NCBI RefSeq assembly: GCF_028502605.1
Contig: NC_079237.1
Location: forward strand, 310,001-374,000
Direction of reading: 5' to 3'
Source of the DNA: Trichoderma breve
Lineage: Eukaryota; Ascomycota; Sordariomycetes; Hypocreales; Hypocreaceae
Length of the DNA stretch: 64,000 nucleotides
The translations under genes and the position numbers were made by a program. A model generated the notes under the pieces. That model made no database searches and had not been told where the DNA came from. It saw only the letters and a program-made list of their open reading frames with translations. Of this stretch, positions 48,921-60,829 are shown in pieces (within the stretch, counting starts at the first letter, position 1; every line of letters begins with the position of its first letter).

Positions 48921-49905
48921 CTAGTAGGATTGCAAAAAGTCGAGCACGTGGCGGGCAAACAGGTTCGCATATTGGTAAAGATGGCCATGGCCGCTGTCTG
49001 GATAAAGGATCAACTGCGCATTTGGCAATCTTTGCTGAAGAGTAAAGCTGTTGGGAGTGGGGATCATGAAGTCGTTCTAAGCAAATCATCAGTGTTAGCG
49101 CGCGGGTGGGCCATATATTATGCCGGGTTTAAGCTTGAGGGATCCTTACATTTCCGTTGGTGATGAGAACTGGCGTCTTCAGTCCAGGGAGTCTATCATA
49201 CGACCCGTTGTGACCTCTCGTCTCATTCACAAGAAGCCACGATGAGGCCAGATTCGTTTGGGCTTCTACTCCCTTTCCGCCGTCCGTGAAGTTGAAACTA
49301 AGCCAGTTGGATCGTTGTTCGCCGCTCGTTGACACATTTCTCTCGTAAATTCGGTCGAACCACGAGTTCAGGGCTGCTCCGCCGCGTAGGTCGTGAGGGA
49401 AGAACAAAGTTGCAAAGTCGTCCCGCGTTAGATCGCGACCACCGGCCAAAGTGTTGACCTGGTCTTGATGAGATGGAGAATTGATGACGGTATCAGGGCC
49501 GCCACTCGGGCCTGTTCCGGCAATAACAAGCTTCCTCACGGTGATATCCTCAGGGGCATTCAGAGCAACCATGGGAGCAATGTAGCCGCCGATGCTGAAG
49601 CCGAGGAGATCAACTTCTTTCTCACCAAGGAGGCTCAAAAATTGCAAAACATCATCCGCGGAATCTGCAACCGTCGAGGCCACCCTTCCAGTGCTGAAAC
49701 CGACGCCCGAATAGTCCATCAGAATCACAGGGCGATGTTCCGCAAGCCCGTTGACCACCAACGGATCCCAAAAGTCCATTGTGCCTCGATAATGAATCAG
49801 CATTAGAAGTGGGATACCCCAAGTGGCTCCTAGCCGTCGGAATGCGAATCTATCGCCATTGGGCCGCTTGAGAAATTGCGTTTTCGCTGTCTGATGAGTC
49901 GACAT
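48921..49905 (-). CDS. Alpha/beta hydrolase (serine type)
   Basis: Two exons on the minus strand, 49905-49150 and 49076-48921, give 303 aa. The nucleophile elbow is GFSIGG with Ser at about residue 104. The upstream oxyanion region reads MLIHYRGTMDFWD, and the His lies in DSGHGH at about 282. ILMDYSGVGFSTG is the conserved strand-loop before the elbow. No signal peptide is present. The shape resembles fungal alpha/beta hydrolases annotated as lactonase or peroxidase-like. The substrate is not predictable. Confidence 0.85.
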
Positions 49906-50537
49906 GTCTTCTTATTTCCGGGGTTTTCTCCTGTGATAGAAGTGATGATGCTGACGCTGGAGATGAGATTGATGGTTGTGATGATGAGGAGATCGTGATA
50001 CATCAATAGCGCCGATATTTATATTCCAAGACTACCATAACGAAGATGTTCTCGCATGCCAACGGCTCTGAGGCATTCTCGGATGGCTTTGCCTCTGCTT
50101 CGGGTTGTTCCGTGCTTCATCATCATTGCTCGTGGTCATGATGTAGGATTGCAGCCGTTTGGGGATACAACATGATGAGATTATTAAATGGTCCTGGACA
50201 ATAATATAGGAGTGAGGAATCAAAAGTGATGCCGCTGATATTTATCATGACACTATTACTCAACAACGCTTGAACGAAGGTTGTTAATAAGTCTAGTTGA
50301 ACGTGTACTGACCATAATAGGAAACTGCCTTTTTGGGCGATTATCTCGTGCCTGACATTGAGCTGGGAAGCGTTGCAGTACAGGCTATAACCTTTGTGTG
50401 AAGAATCTCACCGTCGGAGCAATCCAACCGAGCGATTATGTCAAAAATCCCGATGCAGCCATTACTAAGAGCCCTTCTTTTACTATCGCTACACTCTTCT
50501 ATTGACAAAACTCCCCTATTTGAAGATATGCTCAAGA
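49906..50537. other. Intergenic region with one dispersed repeat copy
   Basis: Promoter of the hydrolase and 3' flank of the MFS gene. At 50474-50502 the sequence carries TTCTTTTACTATCGCTACAC, a reverse-orientation member of the repeat family listed at 136-190 and 62706. No gene is supported. Confidence 0.5.
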
Positions 50538-52493
50538 CTAGTGCAAGTCTCTATCAACTACATCTTCCAAGACCGTTTCATTCCTGGCTTCCGCAGCTTT
50601 GCGAGCCAGCTTTAGCCTTCTCGTGTCTCTCTCGGTATGTCGCGTAACCCACCACGTAAAAGTGGTAACGACAAAACACCCAGCAACCAAAGACATGGCC
50701 ACAGCAAAAGGAACCGTGTAATGAGGCGCATACTTGCTTCTAAAGATTTGAGGCCCAATGGCACCTCCAATCTGGCCATAGGAATTAACAAAGCCGATGG
50801 AAAATGCAGAACCCGTGGCTCTACTCGTGGTTTGGACTCGCCAGGGCCACATAAGGGGATACCAGCTGGCTGCGAAGGCGTTGCCAATCAACGTAGCTGT
50901 ATAAACCCCTGCGTTATTGGGATATGCAACCAACACAGCATAACAGGCGATGATAACTAATAAGCACCCGAGAGGATACAGCGGTCTCGGATATCGGCCG
51001 CTGTCAGCAAATACACCGGAGACGCCAATCACAATCAAGGAAGTAGCCGTAATCGGAATATTGAGAATTTGCGCAGTAGCGATGTTCCTAATTTTATTTG
51101 TTAGCCATCTTAACTATGGAATTGTACTAGGCATGTGCGAGTAATCTTACGTGAAGCCCAAATTTGCAATCACAGTTGACTGGTAGAAGCGCACGCCATT
51201 GGTACCGATGGTATAGATGGCCCAAATCAACGTGAATAACCAAAGCCGCACATCTTTAAGCGAGTCAACGATTTCGCTGAACTTGAAGTTTTGTTCTTTG
51301 GCTCGTGGTGCATTTGCCGGTAATCGAGCTTGTATAAAGGCTTTTTCTCTGTCTGTCAACCAGCTGGCGGTTTCCGGGACTGACAATCTCATGTTAGCCT
51401 AGTGATGTCTATTGGGTAGAAACGACTCACAATCTGGGAGAAGAAACCACACAGCAATGCCAAAAGCAACCGTAATCGCACCCTCCGTTAAGAAGAGCCT
51501 GGGTAGTATTAGCAAGGCATGATGCCTAGTGTATGGAGATGAAGGGCATACCATTGCCACCCTGAAAGTCCGTGTGAGCCTGATGCATGATCAAAGGCAA
51601 AAGCCAACAGGCCACCTATGATACCCGAACAGTTTCCACAGATATCTGCATACTTGTAAGCCCAATTCACAAATCAGTGGTGTCGGCAATATTCTTACAG
51701 AAGTACAATAGTCTCAATGACATTTCATCTGGCCGATACCAATAACACATCTGTAGAAGAATACCTGCAAATTGGCCAGACTCCGCCTGGGGGTATTAGT
51801 AAGGATGCAAGTCCATAAAGAACAGATTGAATAACGTACAAGGCCGAGCAGAAACCGTGTGGCATACAAGCCGCCCTTGTTGTGAACTGCTGCGTGTAGC
51901 ATCAGACAAATGCCCCATGTGATGATGATTCGGGATTGCCATTTTGATGGCGTAAAGTGTTTGAGCAGTAGATTTGACGGCGCTTCGCCAACAATATATG
52001 GAATCTGGTGAGCAGTTAGGAATGGTTATGCATGGGCGAATGAAAGCAACATTATGACAGCATACATAGTATAATACTGTTACTAGATTGTATTCATCGG
52101 ATGTCATGCCAAGCTGAGTCATGATATTTTGATGAGTTCCTTGGTTCATGATTCGTGCATTTGAGACCTGAAGGATCACAACGTTAACCGGTGATGTGAC
52201 ACACATGCGGAGTAGTTGCCTACATTGTCAGAGTCCAAGTTTTTAAACAAGAAGATAAGTGAGCACAAAGGCATCAAATGCCAATCCACACGTCTTAATA
52301 GTTTTTTCTCTTCCTCAGCTGTGAGAAGAGTTCTCCCAGCCATATCTGACCGGAAGCCATCAATGGTGTCTTCCTGAGGAAGATTGGAAATCTCTTCTCC
52401 TCGTTTTGCATAATGAACTTGAAGACTTTCATCTGATTCAATTGAAACAGTACTGGTTTGGATCTCTTCATCAGAACCTTTGCTGCCCGACAT
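50538..52493 (-). CDS. MFS transporter, Dal5/anion:cation symporter family
   Basis: Eight exons on the minus strand: 52493-52224, 52167-52066, 52004-51840, 51786-51699, 51645-51552, 51498-51431, 51379-51151 and 51087-50538, for 521 aa. All introns are 51-63 nt with GT/AG ends. Family motifs are clear: LLRRVDWHLMPLC before helix 1, LDSDNVSNARI after splicing, IPYIVGEAPSNLLLK, LLQMCYWYRPDEMSLR and FPETASWLTDREKAF in the central loop. Related fungal permeases carry allantoate, pantothenate, nicotinate or other organic anions across the plasma membrane. It is divergent from a 2OG oxygenase, with 643 bp between them, so co-regulation is plausible. The substrate cannot be deduced. Confidence 0.92.
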
Positions 52494-53136
52494 TTTGTGT
52501 ACTTGTCAAGAAGTCGTACAACAGATACCGCGCAATGATTAAACAGTTATCCGTCCCAATTATGTACCATTTACTATTTAAAGATTTACACATACTTTCA
52601 ATCTTCTAAAAAAAGAGAGAAGCACTACTGATTATGCCAGAAACCCCTGTAAGCACGTACTGCAGAGCTAGTTTGCAATACACAGCGATCGCGGACAACA
52701 GTCTACAATATTCCCAGCGATCGCGGACAAGACAGTTTGATATCGGCAGTTGACAATTATTCGTATCAGACTTCAGCCGTTTTGACGTTATATCCGGTGC
52801 ATCTATGCATATCATGCGCGCTCATCTGTCAGATCTCAACCCCTCTTCGGGGTAAGTGAGCTCGCCATCTTCGTGCATGATCACGCAAGATCTATGATCT
52901 CAAGTAACCAAACTTACAAATCGTACGAAAACTTAGCGGGGGAGATGAAACGAGGATGGGGAACACAAGCGCTGCAATTGCTATCATGAGCGCATGATGG
53001 ATATTATAAGTATCTGAGGATGCCCCCACCTGAGATGCCCTCAATGGGATGCAGTTGTTGAGTCGTAAATGAAACGCTGAAACGCACGGCAGAATTATAC
53101 ATTATCTCTGATCTTTTTAAGTGACTTTAAATCACG
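52494..53136. promoter_or_regulatory. Divergent promoter with a 16-bp direct repeat
   Basis: The gap between the MFS and the 2OG oxygenase start codons. It contains CAGCGATCGCGGACAA twice, at 52683-52698 and 52715-52730, 32 bp apart (three helical turns). Each copy has the palindrome GCGATCGC and a CGG triplet as used by Zn2Cys6 regulators. It is a candidate shared operator; binding is inferred. Confidence 0.4.
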
Positions 53137-54418
53137 ATGGCAGCAGTAGCAACCCCGGTCCTGGGATCCAATGATATCCCGACGTATCACCAGATACCGG
53201 AAACAAAATATGAACGTAAGAAACTGGCTTGAGTCCTTCTGCAGAACAAAACAAAAGATCTGTTGCTTATTTATTTTGAAAGTGGAATGGGCCGACCTAG
53301 TTACTCTCGATCTCTCCCAGTTTGAGAAACCAGGTGGTAAAGAGCGCCTTGCGAAGCAGCTTCATGACGCCATTCAGAAGATTGGTAGGCTGTCTAACCC
53401 CCATCTCTACCTTTCCTGGTGCTGATTATCTGGCGAAGGATTCTTTTACATTACCAACTTTGGATTGAGCCAGGAAGCTGTCGATCGACAATTTGCTATT
53501 GGCAAAGAAGTGTTTAACCTCCCCATGGAGGAAAAACTCCAGTACCGTGCTGAACTAGAGAAAGGAGGTTACAACGGCTATAAGCCATTGGGATTGCGAG
53601 TAAGAACAACATGTCAGTTACCTTTTTACTCTTTTTACTGATGAATGTATGTGTAGGAAGTCGCTCCTGGAATTTTTGACAATACAGAGATCTACAACAT
53701 ACCAAAGTTTATACCAGCGTATGAACGCCCTCAACCAGAGATCATCAACCAACACCGCGATGAAATCGAGCAGTTTGCTCGACACATTCATAATAATATT
53801 GCGGGAAAGCTTTTAGTCCTCTGCGCAATTGTACTGGAGCTACCAGAGGATTACTTTCTCAACTGCCATCGCTATGAAGAAAAGTCTGATTGTCATCTGC
53901 GGTATATGAAATACCATTCGCGGTCGGCAGAAGAGAACCAGGCTTTGGATAACGTCTGGGTAAAGGGACACACAGACTTTGGAAGCCTGACGTTGTTGTT
54001 CCGTCAACCTGTTTCTGCTCTCCAGGTCAGAACACCAGAAGGTAATTGGCGATGGGTCCGCCCTTACCCAGAGAGTATTACTGTCAATCTCGCCGACTCA
54101 TTGGACTTTTTAACAAACGGATTCTTGAAAAGTTCCATTCATAGGGTTGTCCGTCCACCTCCTGATCAGCAAGAGGTAGACAGACTTGGTGTGTTGTATT
54201 TTGTCCGACCAGAAGACAGCACCGAATTGAAGCCCGTAGCTAGCACAGTTTTGGAACGACTGGGTTATGACAAGGTCACAGACACTAACGCTGTTGGAAT
54301 CACAGCTGGAGAATGGGTCAAGGCAAGAGTAGCCAAGGGAGTGGCCAAAGACCAGCCAAGAAGCGAAGTCGGAGAGCAGACGATTGTCGGTGGACTTACA
54401 GCCAAATATTATGATTAG
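53137..54418 (+). CDS. 2-oxoglutarate/Fe(II)-dependent oxygenase (isopenicillin N synthase-like)
   Basis: Four exons, 53137-53215, 53283-53384, 53439-53599 and 53657-54418, encode 367 aa. The N-terminal DIOX_N part carries IGFFYITNFGLSQEAVDRQF. In the jelly-roll core, the iron ligands are His and Asp in KGHTDFGSLT (about 219 and 221) and the distal His in SSIHRVV (about 276). The 2-oxoglutarate-binding Arg is probably in DRLGVLYFV. These enzymes hydroxylate or desaturate small molecules in the cytosol. The gene ends 18 bp from the end of a second, convergent oxygenase of the same family. The substrate is unknown. Confidence 0.92.
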
Positions 54419-54436
54419 ATACATTACATAGTACAT

Positions 54437-55592
54437 CTAAGCATCATCTTCGACGTATTTTTTGTACACTTGAGGGTAAAACTTTTGTCCGTTGGACCGA
54501 TGGCTCCGAATCTTGGTTCTCAGCTGGCTTTCCCCCCACGTATCGTATTTGCCTCGCAAGAATGGAGAATCCACGGCTCTTCCAACATCTGATTCAGTGC
54601 CTGCATCTGGTTCAAAAGAAGAGAAGTGTTCTCGAAAAGACTCAATAGCCTCTTTCTTGGTGAGATTTCGTCGTACGCCTTGGAAAAAGGGGATGCTGTA
54701 TCGTTCATCGTGGGTTGCGAGTACTCTGTGGATGGTGGCTTTGCAAGTGCGGTGTGTCAATACTTCAAAAGCCTGACCAACGTTTACCACGAACGTGTCT
54801 GGAAGCACAGGGACATCAATCCAATCGCCAGTCTTGTTGAGAACTTGCAGTCCTCTAACATGCTTTTCTGACGCTTGAAGTAGAAACGTCCACCACCCAG
54901 AAGAGTCTGTGTGCGGACCAACGCCTTGAGTGATGCCCGAATCAGGGGCAGCAGCAGGATAATGTACAGCCTTGAGTCGGTGCTGATCCGAGAGAAACGA
55001 GTGAAATATTTCTTTGGGTAAATCCAGTGCTTGCGCAACAAGAGCAAGGAATCTCTCTCCAAGTAGAGTCAACTCGGTAATGTATTTCTCCACGACAGGT
55101 CTGAGTTCCGGTATTTCAGATGGCCACTACACAGCACTGAGTTAGCGTTTAAACGGACTTTGCATGAGATAACATCCGACATCGGTGGGTTTGACTACTA
55201 CTCACCTGATTGGGGCCTCTTAGACTCTCGTATAGAGGAGCATCCGGATCAGACACTGCAGTCAACTCTGTTGCAAATTCCACTTGCTCCCTTGCGTCGG
55301 TCTTTGCCGCCGTAGTTTCGCTGCCCACAGCACTGTAACCGAGAAAATGCTTGGAGTTTTCCAGAGCGATTTTGCTTTTTGCGCCATCAGGTAGGCTAAA
55401 TAGTTTTGGAAGAATGTCCACAAGATCTTGAATCACTTGGGGAGGCACCCTGTGGTTCGAGACATAGAGAAATCCTATGTCTATTAATGCGACGCGGAGA
55501 GCGCTGAGAAGGGCTGGAAGCGTCTTGGGGTCATCTGCCAGGGCCAGGTCGATTACGGGAATCTCTTGGAAGTTATTGGTAGAGGCCGTCAT
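54437..55592 (-). CDS. 2-oxoglutarate/Fe(II)-dependent oxygenase (isopenicillin N synthase-like), second copy
   Basis: Two exons on the minus strand, 55592-55206 and 55126-54437, give 358 aa. The start MTASTNNFQEIPVIDLALAD is typical for the family. IDIGFLYVSNHRVPPQVIQDL is the DIOX_N block. The facial triad is GVGPHTDSSGWW (His and Asp at about 201 and 203) and the distal His in KATIHRVL (about 262), followed by ERYSIPFF with the 2-oxoglutarate-binding Arg. It is not a recent duplicate of its convergent neighbour: exon structure differs and motifs diverge. The close tail-to-tail layout means that their 3' ends may overlap in transcripts. Confidence 0.92.
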
Positions 55593-58500
55593 TGTTTCGG
55601 GATATTTGACGGGGCGTTTCCGTCATGAGAAGAGTCAAAGTTTCGTCAGATTTCAGGATCAAAACTTGAGATTCAAGACAATAAAGTGAAGCTTCGTAGA
55701 AACTGAGTTAGCTTGCATATAATCGGCTGTTGTGAAGTTGACGGACGCTCTACGTAAGATGGCGTGCTTTGCTTATGTAAATCCGGTACGGACCGTGTTG
55801 ATCTTTTACCCGGGAGTTTGTCATTATAGTTGAGCCGTTGAACCTCTTCTTGGTCAAAGAGAAGGCATGTTTGACGGACAGATGATCAGTTTTATAGAGA
55901 TACAATAAACATATCTATCCGTTGATACCATAGTTGCACTGTTACTTACCTAGTACCTACTACAAGAAGCTTCATTCGTTTACAGGTCATGTACTCCGTA
56001 GTCGATGCGCAACTCAATCTCAGCACACCAAATCTCCTTACTCCTCCAGCCGGTATACTACATTTTAAAATAAAATATTAATTATTTTCAATACGGGCAG
56101 CGCCATAACTCAACCTGTTGTCAGCGACAGTTTTTGCATCTGCTGCATGCTGGTGAGCGATGGCGCTGGCACCTGCGGAGTTGAGGCTGGCAGCCGGCTG
56201 TTTTAATCTGGTTCACTATAGCGCTCGACCTCTTATAACCAGCATATCCCGTCACTCTAATTGCTCCAGCTGCCATTATTTGGTCCAATCCATTGTCCTG
56301 TTAGTGTAACGGTATGACAGATCCCAACATTATTACCATCAAACCGGATCATCCGACCGTTCATCATCCATCGGGATAGCCCTATTGCTTAAATAGAGAC
56401 CTAGCTTCAGATTAGGCAAGTTCCTACTCTTTGTTGTTACAACCGGGTTGTGCAACATGGTAAATAACGTGTACCGGCTGATGGTCAGATATCCTCTACT
56501 AGATCACCTTCTTATCCGGAGTTTAGTGTCAATTTCCAGTGTAGATGACTTTGCATGAGCTCTTCACTTCGAAATGCTGAAACAACTCCCTGTCTGGGCT
56601 GAGTAAGACAAACAAGACACTTGGACGAACAGGCTGTCATTCTTCCCGCACGCTTCTCATCAATGATCAGTGAACTAAAGCGAATTTAGAAGCTATTCTG
56701 TCCTGAGCCAACTTTTGTAACTTGATTCCATTTCACTCGGTGCCTCCCCCTCAGTATGGGAGAGTTTGATCACGAAAACCTCTCTTGCTAGTTGCCAATT
56801 TGGGCATGTCAAAACATATTTAGGCTTACACATCTCCGTAAGCTACCGATAGAACGTTGTAATCCTGGGGATCATTGAAGCGCCCGTCGGTCGGCCGGAG
56901 TCCTCGAAAGAAGAAAGGCGCGCGTACTATCATTATACGCACAGCACTCTGTCCTGTTCTTTGAGAGAATACGCAAGACTCTATATTCACTATGAGGCAG
57001 ATAAACCACGTTCCCCCACATAACATAGCCTACAGTTACTTTGACTCCATATTGATGCAAGGGCAAGACAAGCATGGGTTGCTGCAAGGATATCAGTTAT
57101 CTATGCCAGACATGGCATGCTGTAAAGAGCAGCGTCATTATTCCCGATGCGCCGAGACAGCTAGACATTCCCTATCAGTATTCGGTATACCCAGAGTAGA
57201 GTGTGTGCATGTCACCATCCCAAAATGCTGGGACTGTGATCCATAGACGTCAAACACATGCACTTGCTTGACATGGTCGCTGTGCCGTTATCAGCTGTGG
57301 CTCGCTGCATGCAAGCCGCGCTGCGTGTGATGCTGCCGCAGGTCACAGGCCCATGCATTCCTACCACCTCTGTTTCTGTGACCATGTGCCGGCTTGACTT
57401 GGTGCTTGGTGATGATATGGATGTAACATCACAAGGCTCGCGCCGGGGCGGATAATATTCATCGGCCAAGACAGAAGCCGCACGAGCCAAAACTCCGTAC
57501 CAATAATAAGCCGCTCTCTCTAATCAGCCTGCTAACGAGAGACGAATCCTGCCCCATGTCTTCGTGGGGTGTCTTAACCGGGGACCCTGGAGCGATGCTC
57601 CGTTAGTCTAATAAACCTCCCACCAAGAGATACCCATGGGCCTCTATCACATTCATTCCAGTCGAGTCGTTACATGACCATCAATAGCTGCTTTTTAAAC
57701 GTCACAAATCAGTGTCGCTTGAAGGGAAGTAATGTGCAGACTCGTCCGAAGCTTCATATAGACAGTATATTGATGCCTTGTGGTTTTTGTAGAGAATGCC
57801 GGGTTTACCGTGTCGCGGTATGGAGAGCATTTCTCTTCTAATTACACTGCTATGCCGTCTAAACAATTCGGGCCTTCCTAATGGATGCCTAAGCGCCTCA
57901 TCAGCTGGTGTCGCGAAAGCCAAAGAGCAGCTCGACAAACTAATGATTGCTAGCGTCCGAACCCAGCTCTCGCATCGGCCCAGGGATTGGAGCATGCTGT
58001 AAATATGCAATTACAGTAGCTGATTCAGATCCTAATAGCACTTAATAGTCTATCTGTGATAATCTGTGCTCTGTAGATTTGGTCGATATACAGCAAGCCA
58101 CAGCACATTCGACGTGGTGTCAGCTAGTCATCTCCCTTGTCAGAATGGTCGACAAGATACTAACACAGCCAGCCGGCCCTTGTACCGTAAGATTTGCTCC
58201 GAAACCGACATCAACTATCACGATTGTAGAAACTCTGGCGATTTGAGTCTGATGGGTCCCACAAAGCCTCTGAAAGGAGTGAGAAAAAAAAGTAACCCGG
58301 CTCGCGATACACTGCACACCCACAGCCCATGTAACTTGAGACGTTTCCCACGAGGCACAAAGCACCCCGGATTTCGTTTCTGAGCCATCCTGCACGAGCC
58401 GTTACCCATGCACAGCAGCCACAGCAGCGACCCAGCGTGACATTTGATGTGGTAGCACGAGGTGCGCAGAAGACCATCGTGTTTGCTTCCTCAGGACCGT

Positions 58501-59296
58501 TGTAACCCCAGATGTGAATATGCCGCATCGATCCCGTGCACGCGCTTGGATGCATAGAGGTAGAGTAAAGAATGAGAAATACTCAGAGTGACTGATAACG
58601 GGCATGAGTTACTGAACTGAACTGGTCGCATGAGAGGAATCTATCAAGCCCCTCTAACCCTCTGGGGGCGTGAGACAGGCAACGGGTTTGGCACTCCTAC
58701 CTTACAAAAGCAGCGTGGCCTCAAACGCCTCACGATGCTAGAGCTCCCTGATTGAGTCTAGACTGCTGGTCTTGGTAGCCGAATTACCGATCCGTGTAGC
58801 AGCAATCCAGGAACGCGAGATCCACGCAGCCAATCGCCTTCGTCGCCAGTTCTTCATTGAGAAGCTGAGTCGGCTCTCCCATTCTCTGTGTCGACGACGG
58901 GTGGTCCGTCACTTGATCCTTCATCTGCTTCTAGCGGGATGCCGTCCACGCGATTGAGGGCCGACATGTAACGTCTCACTTCCCCCATTGGATGCAGCGC
59001 CCAGATTAGACAAGGCATTTTGGAATGATGAGGAAACGGGGAGTGAGGCCATCATAAAACGAATTTGGACGAGTTTCCCGATTCATTATGCTCTTTGATG
59101 ATGTTTAAATACACCGTGCCATTCCCTCTGTCGATGGTTTCTTCCTTGAGTCTCAACAGGAGCTTCTTCACCACCACAACATCCACCACGGATATCGCAA
59201 GATCCTAGACGGGTCTGTCCTTTCCTTCTGCTCGATATTATTATTTTCTTCGTATATATACTATATTTTTTGTGTACATATCGCTATACATACAAC
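55593..59296. other. Gene-poor region, possible small secreted protein at 57.7 kb
   Basis: About 3.7 kb with no well-supported gene. The sequence at 56297-56340 (TCCTGTTAGTGTAACGGTAT) resembles the 5' half of a tRNA, but the 3' half is missing. A candidate small secreted protein is listed at 57702-57995. The last 200 bp are the chitinase promoter, with a TATATATAC element near 59264. Confidence 0.4.
57702..57995 (-). CDS. Candidate small secreted protein, unrecognised
   Basis: A 97-codon frame from an ATG. Residues about 13-33 are hydrophobic (TLAIISLSSCSLAFATPADE) with a plausible signal cleavage after Ala in AFA/TPA. Dibasic RR pairs (LFRRHSS, VIRRE) follow and could be Kex2-type processing sites. 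It has no homology that I recognise and lies in a gene-poor region, so it may be spurious. Confidence 0.25.
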   Translation of the reverse strand: MLQSLGRCESWVRTLAIISLSSCSLAFATPADEALRHPLGRPELFRRHSSVIRREMLSIPRHGKPGILYKNHKASIYCLYEASDESAHYFPSSDTDL

Positions 59297-60829
59297 ATGT
59301 TCTTCTCAAAGGTCGCATGTGGCGCTGGCCTCCTTGCCAGCCTCGTCTCGGCAGCTCCCAGCCCAATCGCTCGCCGACAAGCACCAGGTGCTAAAAACGT
59401 CGTTTACTGGGGGCAGAACGGGGGCGGCAGTGCGTTTTTTCTATTTAAACCGTTCTCTGTAATGAATTGAGCTGACAGACATCTAGCGGTTGAGAATAAC
59501 GATCTGTGAGTTGTGTCAAGACGTAGCTGCGGCTGCTGGATGTTGTCTAACCACCACTACTTAGATCTGCTTACTGTACTCCTACCTCTGGAATTGACAT
59601 TATTGTCCTTTCTTTCCTTTACCAATGGGGAAATGGAGCATCAGCATTGGGTGGTACCATCGGTCAATCTGTGAGACACCTCGTTCGCCGTCCAGTCACG
59701 ACACATACTGATCAGATTATAGTGTGGAATTACTACCTCCGGTCAGCCTCAAAACTGTGATGCTTTGACTGCGGCTATTACCAAGTGCAAGAGTGTCGGT
59801 GTCAAGATGATTCTGTCTCTGGGCGGTGCCAGCGCTTTCTCTTCATTCACAAGTGCCGACCAGGCCTCACAGGCCGGTCAGTACCTGTGGAATGCTTACG
59901 GAGGAGGCTCCGGTGTCACTAGACCTCTTGGAAACAATATTATGGACGGATTCGACTTGGATATCGAGAGCAACCCCGGTGGAAACAACATTTTCTACGC
60001 CTCTCTTGTCAACACCCTTCGATCCAACTTTGCCAGCGATCCCGCCCACCAATATGTCATCACCGGTGCTCCCCAGTGCCCTCTCCCCGAACCCAACATG
60101 GGAGATATCATCTCTAATGCTCAATTCGATTATTTATGGGTCCAGTTCTACAACAACAACGACTACGCGCCCGATCCTTGCTCTCTTGGTCTCCCTGGCG
60201 ATGCACCATTCAACTACAACAACTGGACCTCCTTCCTCGAGACTACTCCATCCAAGAACGCTAAGCTGTTCGTTGGTGTTCCTGTAAGTCATGATTGCGT
60301 TTTTTAATATGTCTATATGTCGAAAAAGATCTGACAAAATATCCAGGCTGCTCCTCTGGCGGCAAACGGTGGTCCGGGTGGTGCCGTCTACTACGCCTCT
60401 CCTTCACAGTTGGCTACCATCGTCAACGACGTCAAGGGCAACTCGAACTTTGGAGGTGTTATGATGTGGAGCGCTGGTTTCTCTGATTCCAACGTCAACG
60501 ACGGCTGCACCTATGCTCAGGAGGTCAAGAACATCTTGGTCAAGGGAACTCCTTGCTCTGGCGGACCCATCTCCGTTTCTCAGTCAGCAACGCCCCCAGC
60601 AACCGTAACCTCCAGCAACCCACCTGGAACCTCCGCGACTCCTCCTCCTTCAGGTGGTGGCTCCGTCCCTCAATGGGGTCAGGTAAGTTTTGTACCTGCT
60701 TACGATCAAGGTTGAGCGGCTTAACTAACATGGACATAGTGCGGCGGTCAAGGATACACCGGACCTACCCAGTGTGTTTCACCCTTCAAGTGCGTTGCTA
60801 CCTCTGAGTGGTGGTCTCAGTGCGAGTAA
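59297..60829 (+). CDS. GH18 chitinase (plant/class III type) with C-terminal CBM1
   Basis: Six exons: 59297-59429, 59487-59505, 59565-59670, 59723-60283, 60347-60682 and 60740-60829, for 414 aa. A signal peptide (VACGAGLLASLVSAA) is followed by a short basic propeptide (ARRQ). The catalytic domain starts KNVVYWGQNGGG and carries the GH18 motif DGFDLDIE, with the acid/base Glu at about 168 and the assisting aspartates at 161, 164 and 166. A Thr/Ser/Pro/Gly linker follows. The C-terminal module, WGQCGGQGYTGPTQC onward, is a fungal cellulose-binding domain (CBM1) whose aromatic residues (W, Y, WW) and cysteines are present. It is secreted and cleaves chitin, fitting mycoparasitism or wall remodelling. 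Exon 2 is 19 nt and the last intron falls inside the CBM1. Confidence 0.95.

Noticed and set aside
56297..56340. tRNA-like 5' half
   Set aside because: No matching 3' half, T-arm or acceptor pairing within 100 bp; not a tRNA gene.
57212..57490. 92-codon minus-strand frame
   Set aside because: Rich in Thr, Ser and Met with no domain and no plausible promoter; treated as noise.
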